Shown in pieces: positions 14,186 to 25,460 of a stretch of 64,000 nucleotides of DNA (positions are counted from its first letter, which is position 1; every line of letters starts with the position of its first letter). The notes under the pieces were generated by a model. The model did not search any database, had not been told where the DNA came from, and saw only the letters and a program-made list of their open reading frames with translations. The position numbers and the translations under genes are program-made. Source of the stretch: Sphagnum magellanicum (Eukaryota > Streptophyta > Sphagnopsida > Sphagnales > Sphagnaceae); NCBI GenBank assembly GCA_021904315.1, contig CM038918.1, positions 7,827,349-7,891,348 of the forward strand. Direction: 5' to 3'.

Positions 14186-14186
14186 T

Positions 14187-14610
14187 TGTTAGGAATAAAT
14201 CCAGCTTAGGGGATATGCACACAAGCAAAAGAAAAATAAAGGACACGAGATTTTACGTGGTTCAGCAAAAGCCTACATCCACGGAACGCACCCGCACTCA
14301 ACTCACACTATGAAATCGATAATTACAATAGTGAAAAACTATCTCTATCAACTTTCACAATTTTCTCACTTCTCTACTTGGCACTCCACACCACTTGTAG
14401 ATATGTTACAATGAAAACTATAAGAGTATTTATAGTTTCAAGTTCACCAACCAATTGCCACCAACTCCCACCTACCAAGTTCACCAACCAAGTTCACTAA
14501 CTACCACTAAACTTAAACAATGGTGGTTGGTTGTTAATTTGGTGGGGACGGTGCAATTAATTTGATAGGCTTGGGTGGTGCAATTAATTGATCAGGCTTC
14601 ACACACAACA
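14187..14610 (-). repeat. Right (5') LTR of the copia element
   Basis: 424 bp, starting TGTTAGGAATAAATCC and ending CACACAACA on the plus strand. This is the promoter-bearing LTR for minus-strand transcription. It matches the left LTR at about 98% outside a 36-bp length difference. Confidence 0.95.
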
Positions 14611-14615
14611 CCTAC
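14611..14615. repeat. Target-site duplication CCTAC, right
   Basis: Exact partner of 9,536-9,540, directly after the right LTR. Confidence 0.9.
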
Positions 14616-14947
14616 TTGAATGAATTGTTTGCATACCGGTTACAATTTGAAGGTTGTATGTATGATCGGTTTAATACCAAACTAGTTGAAATACCTTTCA
14701 ATGTTTTCCAAAAGTTTTCACTTGTGTAGCTAATATTTATAGCTACAAATTCTCGAACCCATAAAAATTATGGAAGTACTTATTATAGTTGCTAATGCTT
14801 AGGTAGAAAAGTTGGAAGAACTTGTCATTCCTAAACTTGTCCCATTAGTTATACTAGATATTAGGGTAGGTGTAGAGATCACATTGATTGTATTATCACA
14901 TATGCCTTTGAAGTTTTTAAAACTCCAAATATTATACTAAAAGATAC

Positions 14948-14950
14948 ACA
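14948..14950. repeat. Target-site duplication ACA, left
   Basis: ACA immediately precedes the CACTA element and is repeated at 17,356-17,358 after it. Three bases fits the superfamily. Confidence 0.8.
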
Positions 14951-15239
14951 CATTACTAGAAATCATGTCGTTTGCAACCAGTCACTATGTAACTAGCATG
15001 CAACTGGTTGTCGTTTGCAATTATCTTGGTAATGTTTGCAACTATAAATTTGGTATTGTATAAATTTTCAACCATATGATTATGTGTGCAACTAATGTGC
15101 AACTAAATGTGTACAACATGGACACGTGTCATAAAAACGATGGCCTAAACTTATACATACTTAAATTATTATACTTAATATATCTACATAGGTTATGTAT
15201 AATAATATTATGTGCTTCTAGTATTAAGGTTAACCACAT

Positions 15240-15640
15240 GCTAATTTATGCTAACCTAAACTAACCATGGCTAAATTAATTATGTCTAAATTAAATTATG
15301 TTAAATTAACTATGGCTAAATTAAGTTAGGCCAAACTAATTATGGTTAAATTAAGTTAGACTAAATTATTTATGGCTAAAACAAATTAAGCGTTCAAATC
15401 AATATCGGTCATCAATACCTTGCCCGCGTATAGTTCGTCACAATGTCGAGCACACAGTTAAATTAAATTAACATGAAATAAATATGGCTAAATTAAATGA
15501 AGCCAAATCAATTATGGCTAAATTAAGTTAGGTTAAAATATTTATGGCTAAACTAAATTAAACTAAAACTAACAATGGCTAAATTAATTATGTCTAAATT
15601 AAAATATACTAAATTAAATTGAACTAAACTAAACCATGTT
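15240..15640. repeat. AT-rich minisatellite inside the CACTA element
   Basis: About twenty short units of the type (T/G)GGCTAAATTAA or ATGTCTAAATTAA alternate in an irregular tandem array. Around 15,385-15,455 the series is interrupted by unrelated sequence with CG dinucleotides. There is no coding potential. Confidence 0.7.
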
Positions 15641-16154
15641 TTAAATATATATTACAAGTTTTTAAATTTTATTTGTCAAATATATTTAAATATTGTTTTT
15701 GGAAAATAAATTTATTTTATTTTAGTTTATTTGGAATCTTTTTCAGATAATGTAAATTTGATTTTAAAAAAATTATTCAGAATCAATTAATATGATAATA
15801 TTAAAATTTATTATAAATGTTCATAATTATTAATTAATTTTATTATAATTATAATGAAAATCAATTATATATATATAATATCAATAGGTATTATATATTT
15901 AAATTCTATTATTTATGTTAAAATATTAATGTAAATAGGCTACACAAATTAACCTCCAAGTACATAAACATCTTAAGCTAATTACTAGTTTGAACTATAG
16001 AATAATGCTAAAATCATATTTTCATTGAGTACTCATAATTATTAAAAATATTCTACAATCATCTTTGAAGTGTAAAAAAAAAGGAATAATGAAAAATTAA
16101 CAAGAAGAATAAGTTTTCCAAGTTACAAAACGTTTTTTTTTTTTTTTTTTTGCT

Positions 16155-16490
16155 TTGGACCCCTCCTAGTTTCAAACCTCATAACTTTCTTATTTTTTAT
16201 TCATTTTAAACGATTTAAAATGCTATGAGAGCGCCATTTGAAGTTCTACAAATTATGTTGGAACTTTAATAGCAAAAAAACAACATAAAAGGGACTTTCT
16301 GGGTGTTTAAGAATCGGCCTTTGTAGTGCTAAATAGTTTTTATTCTGAGTTTTTGACCCCCTTTACTTTGGGCGGCCATAACTTTCTCATTTTTAATCTG
16401 TTTTTCACAAATTTTAGTGTGTTAGATGCGCCAAGAAGAGGGTTTCAAATTTTGTTTGGATACTAGAAGCAAAAAAAATCCTCCCCTGGT
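16155..16490. repeat. Imperfect tandem duplication inside the CACTA element
   Basis: Two segments of about 190 bp each start with a GACCCC motif followed by CATAACTTTCT(T/C)ATTTTT, and each ends with an AGCAAAAAAA run. They are alike in order but well diverged. The first begins near 16,158 and the second near 16,357. Confidence 0.55.
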
Positions 16491-17355
16491 TTCTATACTC
16501 TAATACATTAGTTGGATATAATGTGCAACTAAATTGGTTCATGAAGTTTGCAATGGAATTTTTTATCCCATATCCTTTGGCTTCCAATTCTATTTGGCTC
16601 AGTTATAACTAGGAGCAATAGCTTAATTGTAACCAAACACCAAATGACATTGGGGATGAATAAATAAATAAAGCTTGACCTTTATGAAATGGTTAATTTA
16701 AAAAATAAAATTGGATTATTTTAATTTTACCTATATAGCCTAAACCTAGCTATGTTCAACCAATTTACATACCTAAATAAACCTATTTATCTAATAGGGT
16801 TAATAATTACCTACTTACCCAGGCACATGTGTCAACATCTTATTAGCCAAAAATTGGACGATTTAAATTCCATTAATTAATATTTTAAAATTAAAAATAT
16901 ATGTAGACCTTAATTGCCATGTGTCATCATATAATTTGTGTTTAAAATGACACGTGTCAAATGGTCAATGAACGTTCCATGGTGTGCCATGTGTCATCAT
17001 CTCAATGGTAGAAACTTTAATGATTGAGATTAATCCAATGAATTTTTAATTTTGAAAACACAAAAAAATTAAATAATGACACGTGTCCACAAGCTAGTTG
17101 TCCAATTTTTAAACACGTCATATTTTTATTAGTTACATTGTAGTTGCAAGGAGAGTTGCAACAAGGTGCAATTACATTTGGATTAGTATGTATGGATGAA
17201 CACGTATATTAGCACCGTATATACATGTTGCATACGTAATGTCGCATGCAATTGAATTTCATGTGCAATTTGTTTTATGCAACTACACAAATTTGCAGTT
17301 GCATGTGTCGCATGCAACTGAATTTTAGTTGCAAAACCCAAAATTTCTAGTAGTG

Positions 17356-17358
17356 ACA
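17356..17358. repeat. Target-site duplication ACA, right
   Basis: Exact partner of 14,948-14,950. Confidence 0.8.
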
Positions 17359-17497
17359 TGTTGCTAAAAGACCAAGGTTTGAACTTGTTCCTTTGGTTAA
17401 ACCTATTGATACAACAAGTGAGAAACTTGTTGATGATTTATTTGCAGGTGTAGAACAAATAGTTATGGGTGATTGATCTTGAAGATGAAATCTAGTT

Positions 17498-17509
17498 CTC
17501 AAAAGGGGG
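17498..17509 (+). other. Polypurine tract of the gypsy relic
   Basis: CTCAAAAGGGGG lies three bases before the TGTTAACC start of the right LTR, the position where plus-strand priming occurs in LTR retrotransposons. Confidence 0.6.
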
Positions 17510-17512
17510 TAA

Positions 17513-17783
17513 TGTTAACCTAGTTTTTTGTTATGTATATAATAATTGGTTATACCAAATTGGTAACCGGTTTAATTATTATTGCATAACATGTCCTTAA
17601 GTTATTTGGTTTGTTATGTGAATTGGTAACCGATTTATTACAATAATCAGTTGTTCACAAAACATGTTGATTTAAACTTGTGACCAATAAATTTTATATT
17701 TTGATTTTGAATTTGTATTGGCCAGTGACTTTGTCAGTTGAAACAATATTATGATTTGGTACAAATACGAAGATTTTTTTAGG
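17513..17783 (+). repeat. Right LTR of the gypsy relic (shared part)
   Basis: Begins TGTTAACCTAG and matches 5,395-5,688 with scattered differences. The true outer end may lie further right, but the only comparison copy stops matching near 17,783. Confidence 0.6.
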
Positions 17784-17790
17784 ATGATAA

Positions 17791-20700
17791 GCACAACTTT
17801 TATTTTGTAAATCTTGGAGTTTTTGATTTTCTAAACTAATACACTTATGATTTTTTAAGCTTTTTCCTTTTTGATTTTATGTGTGGAAATTCATCTTAAT
17901 TTTGTTCTTTGTGAATAAGTAAATATTTTTATGTTTTTGTTTCCATATTTTTCATATTTGGTATAAACCCACCTATTAATGATTTTTATAAACCATGATT
18001 AAAAACTTATAAAAGGAATTTTGTAATCTAAGGAAATATAACACCTTTAACACATATATAAAATCAAGGAAAGGAAATAATATCATAATGGGTGAAAGCA
18101 TGGAAAAAGGAGCCAGTTGCGTTAAGGTTAAAATCCTTTATAAATATTGCATTTTCCATGTGGTAGTTTTTTATTGGTGTATATTACATTTTTCACAAAA
18201 ACTTTTTAATTGAATATTAAATTTGAGGCCAAATATGATATATAACATGATAAAAACTCAATTTTTTAATTATTAAGCCTTACATTATAGTCAAATCTAT
18301 AACTTTATTTTGAACCATGATTACAAATTCAAAAATATAATAATGTAAAAAGACATTCGAGTATTAAAATCTAAAAAGGTATTTATTTTTTGAATGTTTT
18401 GAACTCATGGATCCCTTCTTGTGGAATATATTAAAGTTCACAAAAAAATAGAAATGATTTAGTGAACATTTGATAAGGGGAAAAAACTATTGTTAAAAAA
18501 AAACCACTTGTCCACATGTTTTTCTTAAGTGATTAAAACATAGAAAAGGACTCTTGAAACCTGGTGAATTTTCATGAAAATTTTGTAGTTGCAACTTTGA
18601 AATTATAAAAACTTATTTTATTTTATGTTTCATATATAGTGTTCCCATGGTGATTTTTCAAATTTTCAAATTTTTTTTTTTAAAGGCTTGTCCACACATT
18701 GGTTGGTTCCTTTTTTCCTACTTCCACCCTAATGGAGGAGGAGAAGTAAGTTTGTAGGTCGATTTTACACATCATGCAAAATATTATTAAAGGGAACGAA
18801 CAAAAAGATTCAGCATTTTAAAAGTGTATCAATACACACTACAACAACAATTGATTAACAAATTGTTAAAAGTGCCCATCTAGAAGTTTGGAAACGAATT
18901 GGGGATGCATCGAACACAACATTGTGAATTTTTGTGACGATTACCAAGTTGTTGCCTTTAGCAACAATTATATTTCTAATGAATGTACATTACAAAAATT
19001 GTTAGAGCTTTCTAAATCTAAATTCACCCCCCCAAAAAAAAGGTTTTTTTCATACATCATTGGTTGATCCTAAAAGTTGTACCTTGCCAGGTAAAGTTTA
19101 TCTAGAAGAAAATAAAAAAGTGACCCCATGTAAGAAAAAGATCACAAGGCAATTGAAAATTTAAAAAACCACATGGAGATTCCAAAAGTGAATACAAATT
19201 TCATGAAGAACTTTAAGGACTTGAAAATCATGATGCAACTACAAGCTTCATGTGCAACCAAGGATGATAAAAATAGTGCAAAATTCAAAGAATGTGCTTT
19301 AATAGCACAAGTAAAAGCTAGTGTATACATGGCTTCAATTTTGCCTTTGAAAAAAATCTCCATCATGGAAAACCATAGTGTGTTTGCACTATTTATGATT
19401 CCAAAAAACCAAATGCCAAATGAAGTTGTTCAAAAATACCTGAAATTTTGGTGATTCGAAAAGCTCAAGAAGTTACATTGATTATTTACGTTTTACCTTG
19501 TTCTTATGACTAGAGTTGTCATATTTTAATCTTTTTAACACTTGCACAATCTTTGACCCCTATGTGATCTTCAACCCTTGCAATCTTTTTGACACTTCAA
19601 GTGATGTCTCCAACTTCATCAAAGCCCCTTGTATAAATGTTTCAACACTTATACACACTTCAAACAACACCATTCAAATAAAGTTTGCAATTTTGAATGA
19701 TGACACCATATCTATACCCAATAGCTTTGAAAAAAAGGTATAATTAGTGGTGAAGTTTTGTCAATCAAAACTTGTTGAGGCCCTACATGGCTCACAAATG
19801 AAATATAGAGCTTTGCAATTGAAATACAATTGAATTGCTTGTGAAGTATCACCATCTTCAATGCCTTCCATGAAACATTCAAGATTGTAATCCCTCACAA
19901 TTTTGTCTCACATTTGCAATCCCTTTCAAAATTACCTTTTAATCAACCTTCAATTTTGTCAAAAATCACAAAACTCGAAAGTGTAGCTCTATCTAAATCA
20001 TTAAAAAATAAATCAAAAAATATAAAAAACACATTGCATAGAAAAATTGATGAAAACATGATTTGTGCAAGGTTGTGCTTTTTGTGTGCATAATCCTTGT
20101 CTTCTATATTGGTGAAAACAACTAGAATCATCATATCCTCATTTGGCACATGCTATGTTAATTCATTATTGGTGTTCAAAACCCTTCCTACACTAACCAA
20201 GCTACATGGATCTACACATTTAGGATATAGTGCTATTTTAAAGTATTATCATTGAAGATGTTCATACATTTGAAGTCCCTAATTGACAAAACAACTTTGG
20301 AAACATCACCACCATGGGAAAGATTTTTATACAACAAGAAGGTTAATAACAATTGATGATGGGTGATTATGAGAAAGATAGATAAACCTTCAATGGTTAT
20401 AAAGGCAGTTCTTACGACTCATAATGTGGTTTTCAAAAAATCAAAAACCAAATTTTAATATATAATCATGATTCTTAATTAAAAAAATAAATTACAACTG
20501 ACCATAAATTCACTAGTTCATTGCTAGTTTTTTAAGGTTTATGAAATATTGGGATTAGCAAATCTTTGATTTTTAGAATATTATTATTATTATTATTATT
20601 TCAAAAAACTGAAACTTGTGGTTCTTTGATTCGAAAATAATTTGAAAATAAAAATCAGCTTTTTTTTTAATTAAAAAAATTACACAACATTGGTTAATAA

Positions 20701-22510
20701 GTAGGTTTGTATGTAGGTATAACATGTTGGGTGATTTAGTTTTTAAAAAAATGAGAATGGAATTTGTTCTAATTTTGATTCCACACATAAATAATTGAGT
20801 ATTTGGTTTTTTAGAAACATTTTTTTGATCTATTTTCAATTCTATAAATCAAACTTGATTTTAATTTGATTCCAAACAACCTAGATAGTAATTGATGATT
20901 AATGATCAATTAGCCTTTAATTTTAGTCTTTTTTTTCAAAAATCTCAATTTCAATTTCGATTCCATACTAAATAGAACAAAATCCCAGTTTCAAGTCTGA
21001 TTTTTAAATATCAAATTCCAATTCTAGAACTAGTTTCAAAAAAAAATTCTAGTCCCAATTAGAACTTTATTAAACGAAATTGTAACCAATGATTCTAACC
21101 CAGCAAATTGGGTACTTGCCCAACATTGGTTTGAACAACTCACACAAACAAATTAAAAACATTTTTTTTTATATAAATGACATTTTATGTAAATAATTTC
21201 TACGCATATTTTAGATCATGAAATTATGAGTTAAACTTCGACTTCATTATTGTGTGAAATGAGAAATAGAATGAAACATACTCAACTAACATTGTGTGCA
21301 ATTATGGGGTATGCGGTGTCATTTAGAAGTAGCATAAGTAAATTGTAAATCCATAGTCAAGTTTGCATGGTTGGCCCCAAGTATGCTTTTGGTGTCTTAT
21401 TCAGGTACTTTTTTAGGGTTTTTGATAAGTCGACTATTATTGGAGCAAACAACTTTGCTTTGTAATCACAATTTGAACCTTGATCAAATTGGGTGTCAGT
21501 TGGAGGTGGTTGAATCACCTTCAAAGTTCAAAGCATGTGATATTTATGTTAATGTCTAAGTTTCATTATAACAAACTTACATATAATTGTGATATCTTTG
21601 TAAGTATCAAAAGCTTACAAACTTGAACATAATGCAATCTACCTCTAAATTGGCTTATAATTGTGCTTTGTGTACACAAACACCCCAAATAAGATCTACT
21701 AAATTTAATCAATTGAAAACTATAATATCATTAAATATAATAACTATTCTAACAAAGTCACTTGACAACATGGGTATGGATTAGTGACAAAGCCTAAGGA
21801 CAATTTGTTCATGTTGGTGAAAGTTTAGTAAAATAGCTTCAACATGTCACTTGACTGAAAAGAAAAGTTAGAGCATGAACAAAAAGAAGGTGAGTTAATT
21901 AACAAACTCCCAAGTTCAAAAGTCCTGCCCACCAGGCAACCAGCCTCAAACTTTTTTGTGCTTTCAACATTTATTCTTGAATTTTTTACAAAGTTAGGCA
22001 TTGTAATTGTGAACTATATTCATTTATCGTGAGCTATATTCATTTATTGGGACATTTTTGCATGGTTTTTCAGATTTTTTTGGGACACTTAAGAAAATAA
22101 AAATAAATTATGTATATGAAACTGACCTGCACGTAATGCAGCTACTTGATGAATTTTGACCCACCATATTCAACAGTGAACCCTATTTCACTCCTCATAA
22201 TTGTTAGGTTTTGCACTCCAACACAACATGAAATAGCAGATGGCCCAATGACATACATATAGCAAGTCTGACCACTTTTGAGGCTTCATAACATCAACAT
22301 TTGCAAGCCTCTGAAAACCAGTTAATATACTCTGGAAAAAGAACTCATTCTGCCCTAGGAACACATTGAGCCCAGTAGGACAAGGCGTAATTCCATCCGA
22401 TAAAAGGACATAATTCCAAGTGTAACCGGAGTTTTCCATTGTTGATCCGCATCACAAGTGGAACTGGCAAAATCAGAAGCGAGACTAGCAGTTGACCACT
22501 TTTCTAGCCC
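17791..22510. other. AT-rich intergenic DNA, no gene recognised
   Basis: No protein family is recognisable on either strand. A stretch at 19,140-19,750 has weakly coding-like plus-strand composition, possibly transposon-derived, but it contains no known domain. A (TTA)n microsatellite is at about 20,580-20,600. Confidence 0.55.
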
Positions 22511-22514
22511 AGAA

Positions 22515-22960
22515 ACGCACCAGAATAAGACACCAAGACCGGTTCCAACTCCGGAATGGTCACAAAGGTGCTTGTTCTGTAGGGTTCACTGCCAGTCAAT
22601 AAGATACCAAAACCAGTTACGCTTCTGGAATGCCCATGACAATGGCCTATTCCACAAGGTTCACTGTAGGTCTGAATAAGACACCAAAACCAGTTGCGCA
22701 TCTGGAATGGGCATGGCCCATGACGGTGCATGTTCATAGGGCTCAATATGTATAAGACATCAAAACCAGTTACGCATCAAGAATGGCCTGTTCCGCAGGG
22801 TTCACAGCAGGTCTGCATAAGACATCAAAGCCGGTTACACATCTGGAATGGCCATGGCCCATGACGGTACCTCTTCTGCAGAGAGCTCACTTGCCAGTCT
22901 GAATAAGACACTGAAACCAGTTACACCTCTGGAATGGCCATGACCATGCCTGTTCTGCAC
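22515..22960. repeat. Six-copy tandem array, unit about 66-86 bp
   Basis: Each unit contains AATAAGACACCAAAACCAGT, a stretch like TACGCATCTGGAATGGCCATG, and a tail like TGTTCTGCAGGGTTCACTG. Unit starts (the AAGACA motif) fall near 22,526, 22,601, 22,676, 22,753, 22,819 and 22,905. Copies differ by point changes and small length differences. A more diverged piece near 22,305-22,385 may be a further copy. There are no unique spacers and no coding frame shared by all units. Confidence 0.85.
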
Positions 22961-22975
22961 AGGGGGGAGGAAGGA

Positions 22976-22991
22976 GGGGGGGGGGGGGGGT
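22976..22991. repeat. Poly-G run
   Basis: About fifteen consecutive G residues directly after the 22.5-kb array, in a G-rich flank. It is prone to length error in sequencing and able to form stacked G structures. Confidence 0.9.
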
Positions 22992-23310
22992 TGTCATGGA
23001 CGGCCGACCGGTCTCCGACTTGCTTGGCCACTCGGCCTTTACCTCATGGAACAGACAAGGTCTTATCAATTCCCGGGCACAAAGAATAAACTATAATAAA
23101 TCAAAAATGATTTCCGAACATCTTGACTGACATGTTGTGAAGAGAGAGGGGGTGTCTTATTGGGATAACCCTTATTATTGACCCTGGCAACAAGCACATG
23201 TAATGAGAAATTGTCAGATTCCATGAAAAAACTCAATTCCGTTGCAGTCCAAATTATAATTGATTAGCCGGGGTTTCTTTGAACCACCATCACCCACCAG
23301 CCTACAATCC

Positions 23311-23347
23311 AGGATGGATGGATGGATGGATGGACAGATAGATGGAT
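23311..23347. repeat. (GGAT)n microsatellite
   Basis: Five GGAT repeats run without interruption and continue, with interruptions (GACAGATA), to about 23,347. Confidence 0.9.
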
Positions 23348-25020
23348 GGTATATAAACAGAAAACACATAACAGAAAACACACTTTTTCATTGGATCCCT
23401 GTCCAATAGTTAACCCTTGTGGTTAGCAATATACAAACCATCCTCATGCACTTCTCTATCTAACTGGTAGTAACAAAGTGCCTTGCCTACTTATTATTGC
23501 ATAGTAACTACTTACCATTCCTTTACCTACTTACCAACTTACCTACCTAGTTGCCGCCTACTAGGTAGAGTTAGATCAAAGTAGCGGAGATTTACAAGTT
23601 GTCATCCATCCTCCATTGAGTCATAACGGAGTTTTCAATGGATGCTGCATTGGTGGGGGGTTCGAGGTCACATGATCTGGGGTTTTGACGAGTACAATGA
23701 CACAACTCAAGTTGAACTGTGAAAACCCTATCCCCCCTTAAATGAGATGAGAAAGTAGTCATGTAAGACATTCCGAAAATGTGGGGCCAAACTTCATATC
23801 ATCCTGGGTCCCCCTTGTATTGGGAATGCCCCCCACCATAGAGTTTTCCCCCTATATGTGAGGACTTGGGCCCCAAAACCAATGAACTAATTGTAAAAAC
23901 CTAATTTTCCTCCCAGTCCAATATTGCTTTATGTTTTTTTCTTTTGGTAGGAAAGGCCCTCATTCCCATAATTCTCTCATCCAAGGGCTTTGCCCTACAC
24001 TTAAAAATACTTAATACCCCTTCAAAAGGGCATGTGAGAAATAATAAGTCATGGCTTATGAGTCTTTGCATTGCTCACACACACACTTATACACCTGATC
24101 TACGAACATCTACATTAGCAGAAATTCAGAGTACGTACATGCACAAAGTCATGAGTATCCTCGACACATGAATGAAGGAACCCAAAGTGGAAGAGGAGGA
24201 GGAGGAGGTTTAGGCTTTTGCATATCCACCTCCCTCAACTGCATGAATTGTGTTATTGATTGTTGAAATGTACAGAGCAAGAGGAGTGATCAAGTGAATA
24301 CGTATGTGGAATAACGTCATGGTCATGGGCGGGTGTTCCATTTTGCAAGATCGCCCCCATGCATGGCAGACAATTACAACAAGGCCTCCTGCTGGTATGT
24401 TGGGAAATTCCGTCCTCTAACCTTTGTTGATGATAGTTCACAAATTTATAATGGCATGTTGCCAGGGCATTATGCCCACATGTTATCAATATAGTGCTCA
24501 TTCAGTTCCTTCTTTTCTTTTCCATGACCATCTAACTTGGGGATGATTGCCATGCCAATGAAAAGGAAGGTATTGAATGAGCACTACTTGAAATATATGG
24601 CATTTGGTGGAAGCCAACACAATTGAGAGCCTACTTCCACTTCTAATTTGATCTAGGATTACTCATGGTATCCTACTCATGGTACTGACTCCTTAGAAGT
24701 GGCCTTCCGATAACTAGGAAATCATCCCAAAATAGTTGGGACAAAATGGGGGAATTAAGGGCATTTCACTTGTTGATTGATTCAAAGGTGCATGTCAATG
24801 TGATTATAATACGCGTGTTATAGATTAGGAAGTTTAATGAAGAACCTTCACCTACATAGTAAGGTTAATATTACAAGAACACATGTTGGGAAACTTGTTG
24901 TGTCATTCGGTTTACATGTATGTGGGCTCGTATGTATATTTTGTTAAATTCATATTCATTAATTATATTAAGAAACTTCACAAGAATATATATTGTCATG
25001 ACCAAATGCAAAATGAAGGT
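23348..25020. other. Intergenic DNA, no gene recognised
   Basis: Composition is less AT-rich than the flanks, but no domain or spliced gene structure is visible. Short simple repeats (CACACA near 24,077, GAGGAG near 24,191) are present. Confidence 0.5.
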
Positions 25021-25024
25021 CACT

Positions 25025-25460
25025 CATTACAAGCCAAACATTAATGGATAAATGGAATTAAGTAACAACACATTATATTTGTTACTAGCCAAAGAAACGG
25101 GGATGTGCAAGTTGACATTCTAATTGGAATTGTAAGATTCATTGTGATCACATGGGTGTGTAATTTCACATTTCAAATTACAATGGGTTTTTCACCTTCT
25201 CAATTGGTCTATGGCATGCTTCTTTCCATTGAGCTAGACTTGATGCTATTGCGAACAACAAATAAATTAAAACACTAAAACTTTCTTTTGACAAGCTACA
25301 AGAAAAAAAAAGTGTTGTAAAAGAAATAGTTTGATCAGATGGTGTGAGAAATATTCAAACTTAAGAATCAATTGAAAGGAGAAATTAGTTGGGGTGTTCA
25401 TGTTTGGGCCAATGACACATGTCACACTAGTGAGTTTCAAAAGGAACCCAAAGTTTGACA
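25025..25460 (+). mobile_element. Ty3/gypsy integrase relic
   Basis: Plus-strand translation gives fragments of the C-terminal integrase core: an ATTAATGGATAAATGGAA stretch corresponding to the N-G-Q-x-E region, then PSQLVYGMLLSIELD near 25,195-25,245, matching the gypsy consensus PFxLVYGxxxxxPxE. The following lysine-rich portion fits the usual region after the core. It is an isolated, old, heavily broken piece. No LTR was found. Confidence 0.5.

Larger units (their letters stand above)
9541..14610 (-). mobile_element. Ty1/copia LTR retrotransposon, nearly complete
   Basis: A 5.07-kb element flanked by CCTAC duplications, with LTRs at both ends and its coding region on the minus strand. From right to left the order is gag with a CCHC zinc knuckle, aspartic protease, integrase, reverse transcriptase and RNase H. 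Protease before integrase before RT is the Ty1/copia arrangement. A primer-binding site resembling the initiator-Met type lies next to the right LTR, and a purine-rich tract AAGTGGGAGAT lies next to the left LTR. The LTRs differ at about ten positions in 424 aligned bases (roughly 2%), so the insertion is fairly young. It inserted into the older gypsy relic. The coding region is broken at a handful of places. Confidence 0.95.
14951..17355. mobile_element. Non-autonomous CACTA (En/Spm) DNA transposon
   Basis: A 2,405-bp element with 13-bp terminal inverted repeats. The left end reads CATTACTAGAAAT, and the right end reads CACTACTAGAAAT on the minus strand, differing at one base. The 3-bp sequence ACA flanks both ends (14,948-14,950 and 17,356-17,358), which is the CACTA target duplication. 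Both subterminal zones are crowded with GCAACT/AGTTGC-type hexamers, the layout bound by the TNPA-type protein in En/Spm. No transposase frame is visible, so the element would have needed a helper. It is inserted in the 3' region of the gypsy relic. Confidence 0.85.
5395..17790 (+). mobile_element. Ty3/gypsy LTR retrotransposon relic, host of two nested insertions
   Basis: A direct repeat beginning TGTTAACC occurs at 5,395 and again at 17,513 and is similar for about 280 bp. The right copy is preceded by a purine tract (17,498-17,509), as expected upstream of a 3' LTR. Between the copies lie a recognisable Ty3/gypsy integrase on the plus strand and a long degenerate coding-like region downstream of it. 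The element is old and broken many times over. A Ty1/copia element and a CACTA transposon sit inside it with their own target duplications, so both arrived later. I could not fix the outer end of the right LTR or a target duplication for the gypsy element itself. Confidence 0.7.

Noticed and set aside
5395-17790. Treating the whole span as one single giant retrotransposon
   Set aside because: The inner copia and CACTA elements have their own ends and target duplications, so the length is due to nesting.
19142-19743. Overlapping open frames on both strands that look weakly coding
   Set aside because: No recognised motif, and the competing antisense frame is equally open; left as unassigned intergenic sequence.
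22515-22960. Possible CRISPR-like repeat array
   Set aside because: Units abut with no unique spacers, copies are diverged and of unequal length, and the DNA is plant nuclear.
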